Of a stretch of 64,000 bases of DNA, positions 20,468-31,370 are shown piece after piece. Made by a program: the position numbers and the translations under genes. This DNA is from Gammaproteobacteria bacterium (GTDB lineage Bacteria > Pseudomonadota > Gammaproteobacteria > S012-40). The notes under the pieces were generated by a model, which ran no database searches, was not told the DNA's origin, and saw only the letters and a program-made list of their open reading frames with translations. The stretch is taken from NCBI GenBank assembly GCA_029884425.1, contig JAOUHV010000006.1:1-64000 (forward strand). The letters are read 5' to 3'. Numbering within the stretch: the stretch's first letter is position 1; each line of letters begins with the position of its first letter.

Positions 20468-20929
20468 TTACTGTTGATACGCCAATCGGCGCAGGATATT
20501 GGTCGCGGCGCGCTGCACCAGATCGTCGCGCAACCGCGCTTCTTCCACCCCTTTGCTGAGTATCAGCGCCGGGCTAAAACTGTAGTCACCATAAACACTT
20601 AGCGGATATTCCGCCCGCAACTGACCGTCCTGGTCCTGTACCTGGACCCGCAATTCCAGGCGCAGCTCGTACTCCACCGGCGTGCCGTCCTGGGCATGGG
20701 AAATCACCCGCTGTTGCCATTGGGCACGCGAAATGTGCAGTCGCCGGGTCTGCTGCGCATCCTGGCGATAGTTCGCCGACTGCTGTTCCAGCTCCTGTAC
20801 CAGCGGATGGGTATCCGCCAGACCGGACACCGTGAACACCGGCAAAACCGCCCCGCTCGGCAGACTGCCCTGCAGGTAAAAACCGCAGCCGCTCAGCAGC
20901 AGGGCCAGCACCGGCAGCAGCCAGCGCAT
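20468..20929 (-). CDS. lptE: LPS-assembly lipoprotein LptE
   Basis: The 153-residue outer-membrane lipoprotein forms the plug of the LptD translocon that delivers lipopolysaccharide to the cell surface. A short signal peptide ends in the lipobox LLLSGC with the lipidated cysteine at about residue 14, followed by GFYLQG, which is common to LptE. The ATG at 20929 lies five bases after the leuS stop; a longer frame from 20974 would run inside leuS and lose the signal peptide. Confidence 0.93.
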   Translation of the reverse strand: MRWLLPVLALLLSGCGFYLQGSLPSGAVLPVFTVSGLADTHPLVQELEQQSANYRQDAQQTRRLHISRAQWQQRVISHAQDGTPVEYELRLELRVQVQDQDGQLRAEYPLSVYGDYSFSPALILSKGVEEARLRDDLVQRAATNILRRLAYQQ

Positions 20930-20933
20930 GGCG

Positions 20934-23396
<2,463 letters not shown>

Positions 23397-23421
23397 TTAC
23401 CTGAAATTAAACCTGGGGCGT

Positions 23422-23450
23422 ATTATAGAGGGTAAACGCCCCGCTGTCGG
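23422..23450 (-). promoter_or_regulatory. Predicted sigma-70 promoter of leuS
   Basis: On the minus strand a perfect -10 TATAAT (complement of 23422-23427) is preceded by 17 bases and the -35-like CCGACA (complement of 23445-23450). Transcription would begin about 30 bp before the leuS ATG. Predicted by inspection. Confidence 0.55.
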
Positions 23451-23518
23451 CGTGGATTTCGCTGACAGCTGCCGCCCACGGCGTTAAGATGAAACAAACC
23501 ACGCGAAGGAGATGTACT

Positions 23519-24025
23519 GTGCCAAACAAAATCGCCGACAAGCTGAGCAAGGGCTATCAGCAACTGCTCAACCACGCCGAAGAATTCATCGTCGAATTTC
23601 GCCACGAAACCAAACCACTGGTAGAGGATTCACTGCACCACGCTGCCGACAAGCTCGAAGACCTAGGCGAACTAACCCGCGAGGAAGTGGATAAACTGCG
23701 CGACTACCTGATGAAGGATTTGTACGAAGCTGCGCGCTACATGGCGCATGAAGAGAAAAAACTCGCCGATTGGTTGCGACTGGACTTGGCGTACATCAAG
23801 GCGAGCGCACTGGAAACTTTCGCCGCGATGGTCGACCAAACCAAGCTGGAACTGGATCGCCTCGCCTATGAAGCACAAAGCGCCAGCTGGCATACCGGCG
23901 AAATTACCGCCCCCGGCATTTTGGTGTGCGATGCCTGCGGCGAGGAACTGCACTTCAAGGAACCCGGCCACATTCCGCCCTGCCCCAAGTGCCAGGCCAC
24001 AACCTACCACCGCGTCAAAGCGTAA
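23519..24025 (+). CDS. Zinc-ribbon protein of the YbeL/DUF1451 family
   Basis: The 168-residue protein has a long, charged, helical N-terminal part (residues 1-125, rich in Glu, Lys and Leu) and a C-terminal zinc ribbon with two CxxC pairs (VCDACGEELHF and CPKCQATTYHR). This is the DUF1451 (YbeL-like) architecture, and its molecular role is not known. The GTG at 23519 is chosen because GAAGGAG lies eight bases upstream; an earlier in-frame ATG at 23489 has no such site. It is divergent from leuS and has a strong terminator right after the stop. Confidence 0.88.
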   Translation: MPNKIADKLSKGYQQLLNHAEEFIVEFRHETKPLVEDSLHHAADKLEDLGELTREEVDKLRDYLMKDLYEAARYMAHEEKKLADWLRLDLAYIKASALETFAAMVDQTKLELDRLAYEAQSASWHTGEITAPGILVCDACGEELHFKEPGHIPPCPKCQATTYHRVKA

Positions 24026-24034
24026 AACGAAAAA

Positions 24035-24056
24035 GCCCTCGATCGAGGGCTTTTTT
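24035..24056 (+). terminator. Rho-independent terminator after the DUF1451 gene
   Basis: The perfect palindrome GCCCTCGATCGAGGGC is followed by TTTTTT and preceded by an A-run, so it could act in both directions. It stands ten bases after the stop codon. Confidence 0.9.
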
Positions 24057-24065
24057 ATCCGTGGT

Positions 24066-24183
24066 GAAATTCACTCAAGGTGCGCTGGCAAGGCGGAAGC
24101 AAGCGAAAAAGCGGAGTTTACTCAAGTAAATGAGCATTTTGAGCGCCGCTTTCAACGCCGCCAGCGTGCCTTGAGTGAATTTC
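24066..24183. repeat. 118-bp palindromic intergenic element (MITE/REP-like)
   Basis: Perfect 15-bp terminal arms (GAAATTCACTCAAGG at 24066 and its complement ending at 24183) continue as an imperfect repeat to about 24 bp with two mismatches. The centre holds a small perfect hairpin TTTACT-ca-AGTAAA at 24117-24130. The element fills almost the entire gap between the terminator and trpE, and its last base is part of the trpE stop codon. It encodes nothing. The shape suggests a non-autonomous mobile or REP-type repeat. No second copy was noticed in this window. Confidence 0.75.
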
Positions 24184-25694
24184 TACTTGTGGCCCTGCGC
24201 CAGATAATCTAACCCCTGCGCCGCCAACGCCGCGGCACGAAACACCGCCCGGCCTTTGTTCATGGTTTCCTCCCACTCCTTGGTGGGGTCGGAGTCATAC
24301 ACCACGCCCGCGCCAGCCTGCAGGTAGAGTTTGCCGTCCTTGATCACCGCAGTACGGATCGCAATGGCGGTGTCGACATTGCCGTGCCAGCCGATGTAGC
24401 CCACCGCACCAGAGTAAATGCCGCGTTTGACCGGCTCCAGCTCGTCGATGATTTCCATCGCCCGCACCTTGGGCGCGCCAGATACCGTACCCGCAGGGAA
24501 GGTCGCACGAATCACATCCATCGCCTCGTGATCAGCGCGCACTTCGCCCACCACGTTGGAGACAATGTGCATCACGTGCGAATAGCGCTCGATAACCATT
24601 TTCGCCGTCACCTTCACCGAGCCGGTTTTGGCAACACGACCCACATCGTTGCGACCCAGGTCGATCAGCATCAGGTGCTCGGCCAGCTCCTTGGGATCGG
24701 ACAGCAGATCTTTTTCCAGCGCCTGGTCCTGTTCGTCTGTCGCACCACGCGGCCGAGTACCGGCAATGGGACGCACGGTAACCATGCCATCTTCCAGCCG
24801 CACCAGAATTTCCGGCGATGAACCCACCACCTGGTGATCACCCAAATCCATGAAGTACATGTAGGGCGAAGGATTGAGACTGCGCAATGCGCGATACAAA
24901 TCCATCGGCGCCGCTTCAAACGGCACAGTCATGCGCTGCGATAACACCACCTGCATGGCATCACCGGCGGTGATGTATTCCTTGGCCTTGCGCACCGCAG
25001 CTTCGAAACCTGCCTGGGTAAATTCGGATACAAAATCCACTTCGCCCAGCTCGCCAGTTCTCGCGCCCAACATGGCGCGCGGCACCGGATGCTGCAGCAA
25101 TTGCTCAACCAGCTGATTCAAGCGCAATTGCGCCTTGTTCCAGCCGCGATTGTCATGGGGGTCGGCATGCACGATCAGGTACAGCTTGCCGCTGAGGTTA
25201 TCGAAAACGATCACTTCCTCAGACAGCATCAGCAAAATGTCGGGTGAACCGATGGGATCGGGATTGGGGCATTCGCCCAGGCGGGGCTCGACGTAGCGCA
25301 CGGTGTCGTAGCCAAAATAGCCCACCAGACCACCAGTGAACTTGGGCAGACCGGCAACCGGAGCTACCTGGTAGCGCTCACGGTATTCGTCAACAAACGC
25401 CAGCGGATCTTCGCAGGTCAACAATTCAAGCCGGCGCTCGTCCTCGAACACTGCGACCTCGTGACCACGCACTTCCAGACGATGACGACAGGGCAAACCG
25501 ATGATGGAGTAACGACCCCACTTTTCGCCGCCCTGCACAGATTCGAACAGATAGGAAAACGGCCGCTGGGCAAAACGCAAATAGACGCTGAGTGGCGTAT
25601 CCAGATCAGCGTACACTTCTCGAATCAGCGGAACCCGGTTATAACCCTGCGCGGCGAAGGCGTCGAACTGCTCGCGGGAAATTTTCATGCTCAT
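24183..25694 (-). CDS. trpE: Anthranilate synthase component I
   Basis: The 503-residue enzyme makes anthranilate from chorismate, the first step of tryptophan synthesis. The chorismate-binding core is recognisable in [58 protein letters not shown], and [23 protein letters not shown]. The ATG at 25694 has AGGA about 11 bases upstream; an earlier TTG/GTG region has none. Neither trpG nor trpDC follows: the gene ends against a palindromic repeat. gph lies upstream, an arrangement seen in Pseudomonas-like genomes. Confidence 0.96.
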   Translation of the reverse strand: MSMKISREQFDAFAAQGYNRVPLIREVYADLDTPLSVYLRFAQRPFSYLFESVQGGEKWGRYSIIGLPCRHRLEVRGHEVAVFEDERRLELLTCEDPLAFVDEYRERYQVAPVAGLPKFTGGLVGYFGYDTVRYVEPRLGECPNPDPIGSPDILLMLSEEVIVFDNLSGKLYLIVHADPHDNRGWNKAQLRLNQLVEQLLQHPVPRAMLGARTGELGEVDFVSEFTQAGFEAAVRKAKEYITAGDAMQVVLSQRMTVPFEAAPMDLYRALRSLNPSPYMYFMDLGDHQVVGSSPEILVRLEDGMVTVRPIAGTRPRGATDEQDQALEKDLLSDPKELAEHLMLIDLGRNDVGRVAKTGSVKVTAKMVIERYSHVMHIVSNVVGEVRADHEAMDVIRATFPAGTVSGAPKVRAMEIIDELEPVKRGIYSGAVGYIGWHGNVDTAIAIRTAVIKDGKLYLQAGAGVVYDSDPTKEWEETMNKGRAVFRAAALAAQGLDYLAQGHK

Positions 25695-25815
25695 ACCAAA
25701 CAAATCCTGTAATTGGACCAACGTGACAACCAACGCGGTACGTTAGCCTCGCCATCGATGCAGATGGTAAAAAAACAGGATAGTTTTGTATAGGTAATCT
25801 TGCATTAATCCCGGT

Positions 25816-26484
25816 TTATGCCCACAAACCGGGAATATCGTCCATGCGATCAACGACTGCATCGGGCTTGGCATCACGAATGTCTTCGCCGTGATTGTAA
25901 CCGTAGGTCACCGCCGCCACCTGGAAACCGGCATTGCGCGCCGCCTGCACATCGTGCTGGGAGTCACCAATCATCAGGCAATTTTCCGGTGCAACACCAA
26001 ACTGCTTGGCCGCGTACAGCAAAGGCTCGGGGTGCGGTTTTTTGTGCGCCGTCGTGTCACCACTGACCACCACTTCAAAATATTTGCGAATGCCCAACGA
26101 TTCCAGCAGCGGCAGGGTAAAGGCTTCGGCCTTGTTGGTCACGCAGCCTACTTTGAAGCCAGCCGCGGTAAATGTTTTCAGCGCGCCCACCACACCATCA
26201 AATACGCGACTGTATTTGCCATTGGACTGGTGATAGTAGTCCATGAAAATCGGCAGGGCCTTGTCGTATTCTGCGGCGTCAGGCTCGGCGTGCAATTGTT
26301 CGGTCAGGGCACGCTTGGTCAGGCGCTCGACGCCATTCCCCACCCAATGACGAACTTTGTCTTCGCCATGCACAGGGCGACCAAGCTTCTCCATCAAACG
26401 GTCTACCGACCAGGCCAAATCCGGCACGCTGTCTACCAGGGTTCCATCCAGATCAATCAAAATCAGTTGAGGCTTCTTTAGCAT
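25816..26484 (-). CDS. gph: Phosphoglycolate phosphatase
   Basis: The 222-residue HAD-superfamily phosphatase removes phosphate from 2-phosphoglycolate. HAD motif I is DLDGTLVDSVPDLA (Asp nucleophile at residue 11), motif II lies in VGCVTNKAEAF, motif III in the Lys of KKPHPEPLL, and motif IV in MIGDSQHDVQAARNAGF. It begins MLKKPQLILIDLDGT, with only a weak ribosome site. It is about 120 bp upstream of trpE on the same strand. Confidence 0.94.
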   Translation of the reverse strand: MLKKPQLILIDLDGTLVDSVPDLAWSVDRLMEKLGRPVHGEDKVRHWVGNGVERLTKRALTEQLHAEPDAAEYDKALPIFMDYYHQSNGKYSRVFDGVVGALKTFTAAGFKVGCVTNKAEAFTLPLLESLGIRKYFEVVVSGDTTAHKKPHPEPLLYAAKQFGVAPENCLMIGDSQHDVQAARNAGFQVAAVTYGYNHGEDIRDAKPDAVVDRMDDIPGLWA

Positions 26485-26550
26485 ACTAAATTACTAGGCT
26501 ATTAAACGGATAGCACATTGGACCACAAAATATCCCCGCAGTCCACTGGG

Positions 26551-26576
26551 AAAAGAAAACGGCGCCCTAGGCGCCG
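26551..26576 (-). terminator. Terminator of the porin gene
   Basis: The stem CGGCGCC-cta-GGCGCCG (26560-26576) is followed, in minus-strand orientation, by TTTTCTTTT. It stands 30 bp after the porin stop codon. Confidence 0.85.
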
Positions 26577-26605
26577 CTCTCAAACCATTGCTTTCTAAAC
26601 AAATC

Positions 26606-27622
26606 TTAGAAAGATTGCTGCATACCGAAAGTCAAAATGGTAGACGTATCGTCTGCGATCGCCTTCTTCTTCATGCCGTCGCCCCACAAATCATCGCCCG
26701 TGGCTGAACCGTAGGCAGCATACAATGCCGTTGTCTTGGCAATGCTGTGCATTGCACCTACGACGTAAGCGGTATGGCCATCTTTAGCGCCAGAAGCATT
26801 TTCATCCTGCATACCGTAAGAGGCGGTCAGAGTCGTTGCACCCATGGTGTAAGACACGTTGGTGAACAGTGTGTTGGACTTGGCCTTAGAGGTTGCATCC
26901 TTGTTAATCGCACCACCATCGATTTCATACTGAACGCCAACAGCAACATCGCCAGCAGTGAACTTGCCGCCCACTTTAGTTGCCGTCAGATCAGAGCCAT
27001 CCTTACCTTTTCCTGGCAAGCTAACGTAATCAACGAACGCCAACACTGGACCATTCTTGAAATGCACGCCCACGCCCAGGTTGTCAGAACCCGCTGCGAT
27101 CATGTTGTAATCAACATTCAGAGTCGCACCAGCAACAGTGGGTGAAGTGTACTGAATGGTGTTAGTTTGACGACCACGGCCATCGCCAGTACCACCGTGC
27201 AATTGGTTAGACATAATACGCAGATCATTTGCAGCTTGCACTTCGGTATCCCAGAAAATATCAAGGTAGGCACCGGAAGTTTTGTAAGACGTCTTCATGG
27301 CACCAACGCGAACGGTACCCAGACTATTGGATGACAAACCTACCCAGGTATCACGCTGTGCATAGGTGTTGTCCGCGTTCATACCCATTTCAAATTTATA
27401 AACGGCAGAAAAATCCAGCAGCTCAGTCTCGTTAGAACCTTTAACACCAACGTTGGTACCCTTGCTGGAGCTAATATCTGAAGACCAGGCAGCGTCAGCG
27501 CCAAACATGGTTTTTTGGCTAACTGCGGCATTTACTTTGCCGTAAACTGTCGCATCTGCAGAAGCAGCCATCGGTGCGGCCAATACGGCGGCTACCGCCA
27601 TGGCTGTCAGTGTCTTTTTCAT
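26606..27622 (-). CDS. Gram-negative general porin
   Basis: The 338-residue outer-membrane protein starts with a clear signal peptide (MKKTLTAMAVAAVLAAPMAA, cleavage near SADA) and ends with a terminal phenylalanine (GMQQSF), the usual beta-barrel assembly signal. Alternating strands such as TVYGKVNAAVSQK and VYKFEMGMNADNTYAQRDTWVGLSS are typical of the 16-stranded porin family. It is preceded by a good ribosome site (TAGGAGAG) and a predicted sigma-70 promoter. It is monocistronic, with its own terminator. Substrate selectivity cannot be told from the sequence. Confidence 0.92.
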   Translation of the reverse strand: MKKTLTAMAVAAVLAAPMAASADATVYGKVNAAVSQKTMFGADAAWSSDISSSKGTNVGVKGSNETELLDFSAVYKFEMGMNADNTYAQRDTWVGLSSNSLGTVRVGAMKTSYKTSGAYLDIFWDTEVQAANDLRIMSNQLHGGTGDGRGRQTNTIQYTSPTVAGATLNVDYNMIAAGSDNLGVGVHFKNGPVLAFVDYVSLPGKGKDGSDLTATKVGGKFTAGDVAVGVQYEIDGGAINKDATSKAKSNTLFTNVSYTMGATTLTASYGMQDENASGAKDGHTAYVVGAMHSIAKTTALYAAYGSATGDDLWGDGMKKKAIADDTSTILTFGMQQSF

Positions 27623-27670
27623 TCTTTCTCTCCTATTTCCAATGTTGGCAAAAACTTACAAACCTGGACA

Positions 27671-27698
27671 GTTATAGCACCCTAAACGTAAAGTGCAA
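27671..27698 (-). promoter_or_regulatory. Predicted sigma-70 promoter of the porin gene
   Basis: On the minus strand TTGCAC and TATAAC are separated by 16 bases, about 50 bp upstream of the porin ATG. This is a good match to a strong housekeeping promoter. Confidence 0.6.
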
Positions 27699-27813
27699 CT
27701 AGTTTTGTCCCAGAAATCAAGCACTCCACGGTTTTTGTCGTTGCAATTTAACAACAAAAAATATGGAAATTTGCTCTATATGCAAATATTCCAGTGATGC
27801 AAAGTCTAGCAGC

Positions 27814-27839
27814 GCTATGTGACAAAACTGTTACATAGC
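27814..27839. promoter_or_regulatory. Palindromic operator-like site upstream of the porin promoter
   Basis: GCTATGTGACA and TGTTACATAGC form 11-bp arms with one mismatch around four bases. The site is about 115 bp upstream of the porin -35. It contains TGTGA and TTACA, but their spacing is 8 rather than the 6 of a CRP site, so the cognate regulator is uncertain. The rest of the 335-bp region from 27623 to 27957 is AT-rich and shows no further gene. Confidence 0.4.
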
Positions 27840-27958
27840 CGCACCATCAGATCAACCCAGCAGAAAACAACGAGGAAGGAAACGGACAACGCCGCAATTA
27901 GAAGAAAACGGCAGAACCAGAATTGCTCATCCTGCCAGCGACAATTTGTCAAAACGCA

Positions 27959-27993
27959 AAAACCCCCTGACGACATCGCCGCCAGGGGGTTTT
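27959..27993 (-). terminator. Terminator of the rplM-rpsI operon
   Basis: AAAACCCCCTG and CAGGGGGTTTT form an 11-bp stem 12 bp after the rpsI stop, and in the minus orientation the stem ends in a T-run. It could also stop transcripts coming the other way. Confidence 0.88.
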
Positions 27994-28005
27994 GACAAAA
28001 GCAGA

Positions 28006-28398
28006 TTAACGCTTGGAGAACTGTGTAGCGCGGCGAGCTTTGTGCAAGCCCACTTTCTTACGCTCAACTTCACGAGAGTCACGAGTCACGAAACCTGCTT
28101 TACGCAGAGTCGGACGCAGCGCTTCATCGTAGTTCATCAGTGCGCGTGTAATGCCGTGACGAATAGCACCCGCTTGACCGGAGATACCACCACCAGCAAC
28201 TGTGACGTTCACGTCAAATTTGCTCGTCATTTCGACGCGCTCCAGTGCTTGGCGAACGATCATGCGTGCAGTTTCACGACCAAAGTAAACGTCGATAGGA
28301 CGCTTGTTGATAGTGATGTTACCGCTGCCGGTGCTCAGGTATACACGAGCTGTAGAGCTCTTGCGACGACCAGTTCCGTAATATTGTGCAGTAGCCAT
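28006..28398 (-). CDS. rpsI: 30S ribosomal protein S9
   Basis: The 130-residue protein of the small subunit contacts the P-site tRNA with its C-terminal tail. The sequence begins [21 protein letters not shown] and ends with the invariant [17 protein letters not shown]. It is 10 bp downstream of rplM in the conserved operon. Confidence 0.98.
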   Translation of the reverse strand: MATAQYYGTGRRKSSTARVYLSTGSGNITINKRPIDVYFGRETARMIVRQALERVEMTSKFDVNVTVAGGGISGQAGAIRHGITRALMNYDEALRPTLRKAGFVTRDSREVERKKVGLHKARRATQFSKR

Positions 28399-28408
28399 GA
28401 TCTAATCC

Positions 28409-28837
28409 TTAAATTTCCAGAGACTTGGGCTGCTGAGCAGTATGTGGATGCTCAGAACCAGAGTAAACTTTCAGTTTACGGTACATTTCGCGACCCAGAG
28501 AATTCTTGGGCAACATACCTTTCACTGCAATTTCAATAATGCGCTCTGGTGCTTTGTCGCGCAGCTTGCCGAAGGAAATCGTCTTCAGACCACCGATAAA
28601 GCCAGTGTGGTGGTGGTACATCTTGTCGGATTCTTTGCGACCAGTCACTTGAATCTGTGATGCGTTGATAACTACGATGTAATCACCGGTATCAACGTGA
28701 GGCGTATATTCCGCCTTATGCTTTCCGCGCAAACGTGAGGCAACTTCGGTGGCCAGACGGCCCAGGGTTTTGCCAGAGGCATCAACCACATACCAGTCGC
28801 GAGTTACAGTTTGCGGCTTGGCGCTAAATGTTTTCAT
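28409..28837 (-). CDS. rplM: 50S ribosomal protein L13
   Basis: The 142-residue protein is an early assembly protein of the large subunit. Recognisable segments are [41 protein letters not shown], and [22 protein letters not shown]. It is the first gene of the rplM-rpsI operon; AAGGGTC precedes the ATG. Confidence 0.98.
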   Translation of the reverse strand: MKTFSAKPQTVTRDWYVVDASGKTLGRLATEVASRLRGKHKAEYTPHVDTGDYIVVINASQIQVTGRKESDKMYHHHTGFIGGLKTISFGKLRDKAPERIIEIAVKGMLPKNSLGREMYRKLKVYSGSEHPHTAQQPKSLEI

Positions 28838-28920
28838 TCTTGACCCTTAGGTATTCTTTTACAGCCTAGAGAAGGCCGGCAATAATATTGGTTAGGCGCC
28901 AGACTGTCAATACCGCGAAT

Positions 28921-28946
28921 AAAAAAAGCGGCCCAACAAGGGCCGC
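28921..28946 (-). terminator. Terminator downstream of the thioredoxin-like ferredoxin gene
   Basis: GCGGCCC-aacaa-GGGCCGC forms a 7-bp GC stem followed, on the minus strand, by seven T residues. It lies between the ferredoxin gene and rplM and separates the two transcripts. Confidence 0.82.
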
Positions 28947-29047
28947 CAAACAAAACACCACCACAGGGAGGGGAGGGTGGATCTGGATTGTCACCTAGTT
29001 ATGACAAAAATCTGTGCGCAATTCTGTACACTGCTTCCGCAATGTGT

Positions 29048-29079
29048 ACAAAGATTATCCAGTATAAAATAATCTTTGT
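29048..29079. repeat. 11-bp perfect inverted repeat with overlapping TGTACA dyad
   Basis: ACAAAGATTAT and ATAATCTTTGT are separated by ten AT-rich bases. Just upstream TGTACAC and GTGTACA (the latter at 29044-29050) form a second 7-bp dyad. There is no terminator tail. The position, 24 bp beyond the ferredoxin stop and upstream of the rplM leader, would suit a regulator-binding site or an mRNA-stabilising hairpin. Confidence 0.5.
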
Positions 29080-29102
29080 CAACTCAAATATAACTAATTA
29101 AC

Positions 29103-29429
29103 TCAAGTATTCTCAAGCTGCAGTCGCTTGACCACTCGCCCGCCTACCAGATGCTCGGCAACAATCTCGTCCAGGTCATCATGGTCAACATAGGTATACC
29201 AGGTTCCTTCGGGATAAACCACGGCAACCGGTCCTTCCGCGCAGCGCCCCAGGCAGCCCGATTTGTTCACCCGCACCATGCCCGGCCCGTGCTGGCCTTG
29301 CGTTTTCACTTTGTCCTTGACGTATTCCCGCGCCTTGGTGGAATCAAAGTTGGCGCAACAATCTCCGCTGTCGGTCTTGTTCTCACAAAAAAAGATATGA
29401 CGGGTGTAAAAAGGTTTTTCGATGCTCAC
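29103..29429 (-). CDS. Thioredoxin-like (2Fe-2S) ferredoxin
   Basis: The 108-residue protein has the cysteine spacing of the thioredoxin-like [2Fe-2S] ferredoxin family (Cys15, Cys25, Cys59 and Cys63, within FFCENKTDSGDCC and SGCLGRCAEGP). Such proteins are soluble electron carriers, and a specific partner is unknown here. It is divergent from an iron-sulfur (GlcF-like) gene 59 bp away. Confidence 0.88.
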   Translation of the reverse strand: MSIEKPFYTRHIFFCENKTDSGDCCANFDSTKAREYVKDKVKTQGQHGPGMVRVNKSGCLGRCAEGPVAVVYPEGTWYTYVDHDDLDEIVAEHLVGGRVVKRLQLENT

Positions 29430-29488
29430 AGTGCACTCTCGGTATAATTCACACGAGTTCCCATTTTACCACTTTTGGTGGCAATGCC

Positions 29489-30655
29489 TTGACCAAACCA
29501 CAAAATTCGCTGGAAGCCCAGATCAGTAACCTCACCGATCGCTGTGTTATGTGCGGCATGTGCTCCAGCCACTGCCCGACCTACCAGTTGTTTGGTGACG
29601 AAAACGAATCACCGCGCGGTCGCATTGCCCTGATTCGCGGCCTGGCCAGCGGCCAGCTAACCGCCGACACCCACGCCCAGGCGCACATCGACCATTGCCT
29701 GCTGTGCCGCAACTGCGAAAAAAAATGCCCTTCCGGCGTTGAGTACGCACAAATCTACAACCTGGGCCGACAGCTTCAGCCGCAGCCATCAAACTGGCTC
29801 AACAATTTCGCTGTCCGCCGGCACTGGCGACAGTGGCCGCTGGCACTGACAAGATTGGCCCAACGAATCGGCTTGACCCGCCTGCCTCTTTTCGGCCGCG
29901 CCGAAACTGCCCGCCGACTTTTACCTCGCGAACTGGCACCGGCATTTCGCGATTTTTCCCAGCCGACCACGGCCCAGGTCAACCTGTTCACCGGCTGCGC
30001 CAACGAAAGCCTGGACAGCAACAGCATCACTGCTTGCCAGCGCATCCTGTCCGCCTGCGGCATCGAAGTCGCCACACCCGCCCAACAACAATGCTGTGGT
30101 GCATTGGCGCAACATTCCGGCGACACTCAAAACTTCGCGCAGCTACAGCAGCAAAATCTAGCCGCCTTCGACAACGATCTGCCCATCATTTTTTTGGCCA
30201 CGGGCTGCGGCGCCACGCTAAAGGATTACCCCAGGCTATTCGCCGATCGTGCGGCTGAAGCCTGCCACTACCTCAGCCAGCTAGAACAATTACGCTCGCT
30301 GCAGCTACGACCACTGCCAAAGAATGTAGCCATTCACCAACCCTGCTCGCATCGCAATGTGATTGGCCAGCCACAGGCAGTGGAGCGTCTGCTTGCCCAC
30401 ATTCCCGACATCAAACTGATCACCCCTGGCGCCTCTGGCTGCTGCGGCGCCGGTGGCAGCAATATGCTAAGTCAACCGGACATCGCGCAGCGCCTGGGAC
30501 AACAAACCCTGGATCAGTTGCTTGCCGCCAAACCCGACATTATCGTATCCACCAATATTGGTTGCGCACTGCACCTGGCCGGCCAACTGCGCCAGCGGGG
30601 ACTGGACACCGAACTGCTCCATCCGCTAGTGTTATTCCACCGTCAACTTGAGTAA
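29489..30655 (+). CDS. GlcF/LutA-like iron-sulfur oxidoreductase subunit
   Basis: The 388-residue protein holds two [4Fe-4S] motifs at the N-terminus (CVMCGMCSSHCP and CLLCRNCEKKCP, about residues 17-75) and two CCG domains (FTGCAN with QQCCGALAQHSGD, and HQPCSHRN with GCCGAGGSNML). This is the architecture of glycolate oxidase subunit GlcF and lactate-utilisation LutA; it passes electrons to the quinone pool. No glcD or glcE flavin subunit is adjacent, so its partner is unknown. The start is a TTG with GGTGG upstream; no other in-frame start precedes the first cysteine motif. coq7 follows after six bases. Confidence 0.86.
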   Translation: MTKPQNSLEAQISNLTDRCVMCGMCSSHCPTYQLFGDENESPRGRIALIRGLASGQLTADTHAQAHIDHCLLCRNCEKKCPSGVEYAQIYNLGRQLQPQPSNWLNNFAVRRHWRQWPLALTRLAQRIGLTRLPLFGRAETARRLLPRELAPAFRDFSQPTTAQVNLFTGCANESLDSNSITACQRILSACGIEVATPAQQQCCGALAQHSGDTQNFAQLQQQNLAAFDNDLPIIFLATGCGATLKDYPRLFADRAAEACHYLSQLEQLRSLQLRPLPKNVAIHQPCSHRNVIGQPQAVERLLAHIPDIKLITPGASGCCGAGGSNMLSQPDIAQRLGQQTLDQLLAAKPDIIVSTNIGCALHLAGQLRQRGLDTELLHPLVLFHRQLE

Positions 30656-30661
30656 TCACCC

Positions 30662-31306
30662 ATGTCATCACGCCGACTCTCGCCACTCGATCTCGCCGTC
30701 ATCAATTTGGACCAGGGTCTGCGCACCCTGTTCGGTCGCCCTGAAGTCACCGAGCGCCCCAACCCGGCCCAAGGCGTTGCCGACAGCACCCTGTCCGATG
30801 CCGAACGCCGCCACTCGGCTGGCCTGATGCGCGTCAACCATACCGGCGAAGTCTGCGCCCAGGCGCTGTATCAGGGGCAAGCGCTTACTGCGCGCAAAAG
30901 CGCCGTGCGCAAAACCATGCAGCGCGCCGCCGAGGAAGAAAATGATCATCTGGAATGGTGCGACCAGCGCCTCAAGGAACTGGACAGCCACAAGAGCGTG
31001 CTCAATCCGCTGTGGTACGCCGGCTCGCTGGCCATCGGTGCCGCTGCCGGTATCGCCGGTGACAAATGGAGCCTAGGGTTCGTGGTGGAAACCGAGCGTC
31101 AGGTGGAAAAACATCTGGACCATCACCTGACCGAGCTGCCCAAGCAGGATGAGCGCAGCCGGGTGATTATTGAGCAAATGAAAATCGACGAAGTTCACCA
31201 CGCCGATACTGCGTTGCGCGCCGGCGGTGCCGCTCTGCCCGCGCCGATCAAGGCACTGATGAAACTCAGCTCCAAGATCATGACCACCACCGCGTACCGA
31301 ATTTAA
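30662..31306 (+). CDS. coq7: 2-polyprenyl-3-methyl-6-methoxy-1,4-benzoquinone monooxygenase
   Basis: The 214-residue di-iron hydroxylase performs a late hydroxylation in ubiquinone synthesis. Iron ligands are visible in [39 protein letters not shown] and KIDEVHHAD. Its six-base separation from the GlcF-like gene suggests they are expressed together, which would fit quinone-linked electron transfer. A strong terminator follows. Confidence 0.95.
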   Translation: MSSRRLSPLDLAVINLDQGLRTLFGRPEVTERPNPAQGVADSTLSDAERRHSAGLMRVNHTGEVCAQALYQGQALTARKSAVRKTMQRAAEEENDHLEWCDQRLKELDSHKSVLNPLWYAGSLAIGAAAGIAGDKWSLGFVVETERQVEKHLDHHLTELPKQDERSRVIIEQMKIDEVHHADTALRAGGAALPAPIKALMKLSSKIMTTTAYRI

Positions 31307-31326
31307 CGCCTAAACCGAACGCGCAC

Positions 31327-31355
31327 AAAAAAGGCCAGCATTGCTGGCCTTTTTT
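31327..31355. terminator. Bidirectional terminator between coq7 and speD
   Basis: AAAAAAGGCCAGC-att-GCTGGCCTTTTTT is a near-perfect palindrome with A-run and T-run on both sides, placed between two convergent genes. Confidence 0.93.
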
Positions 31356-31370
31356 GCGTTTCGGCTGCGC

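Noticed and set aside
27815-27838. Canonical CRP box upstream of the porin gene
   Set aside because: The TGTGA and TTACA half-sites are spaced by eight bases rather than six, so it is kept only as an unassigned palindrome.
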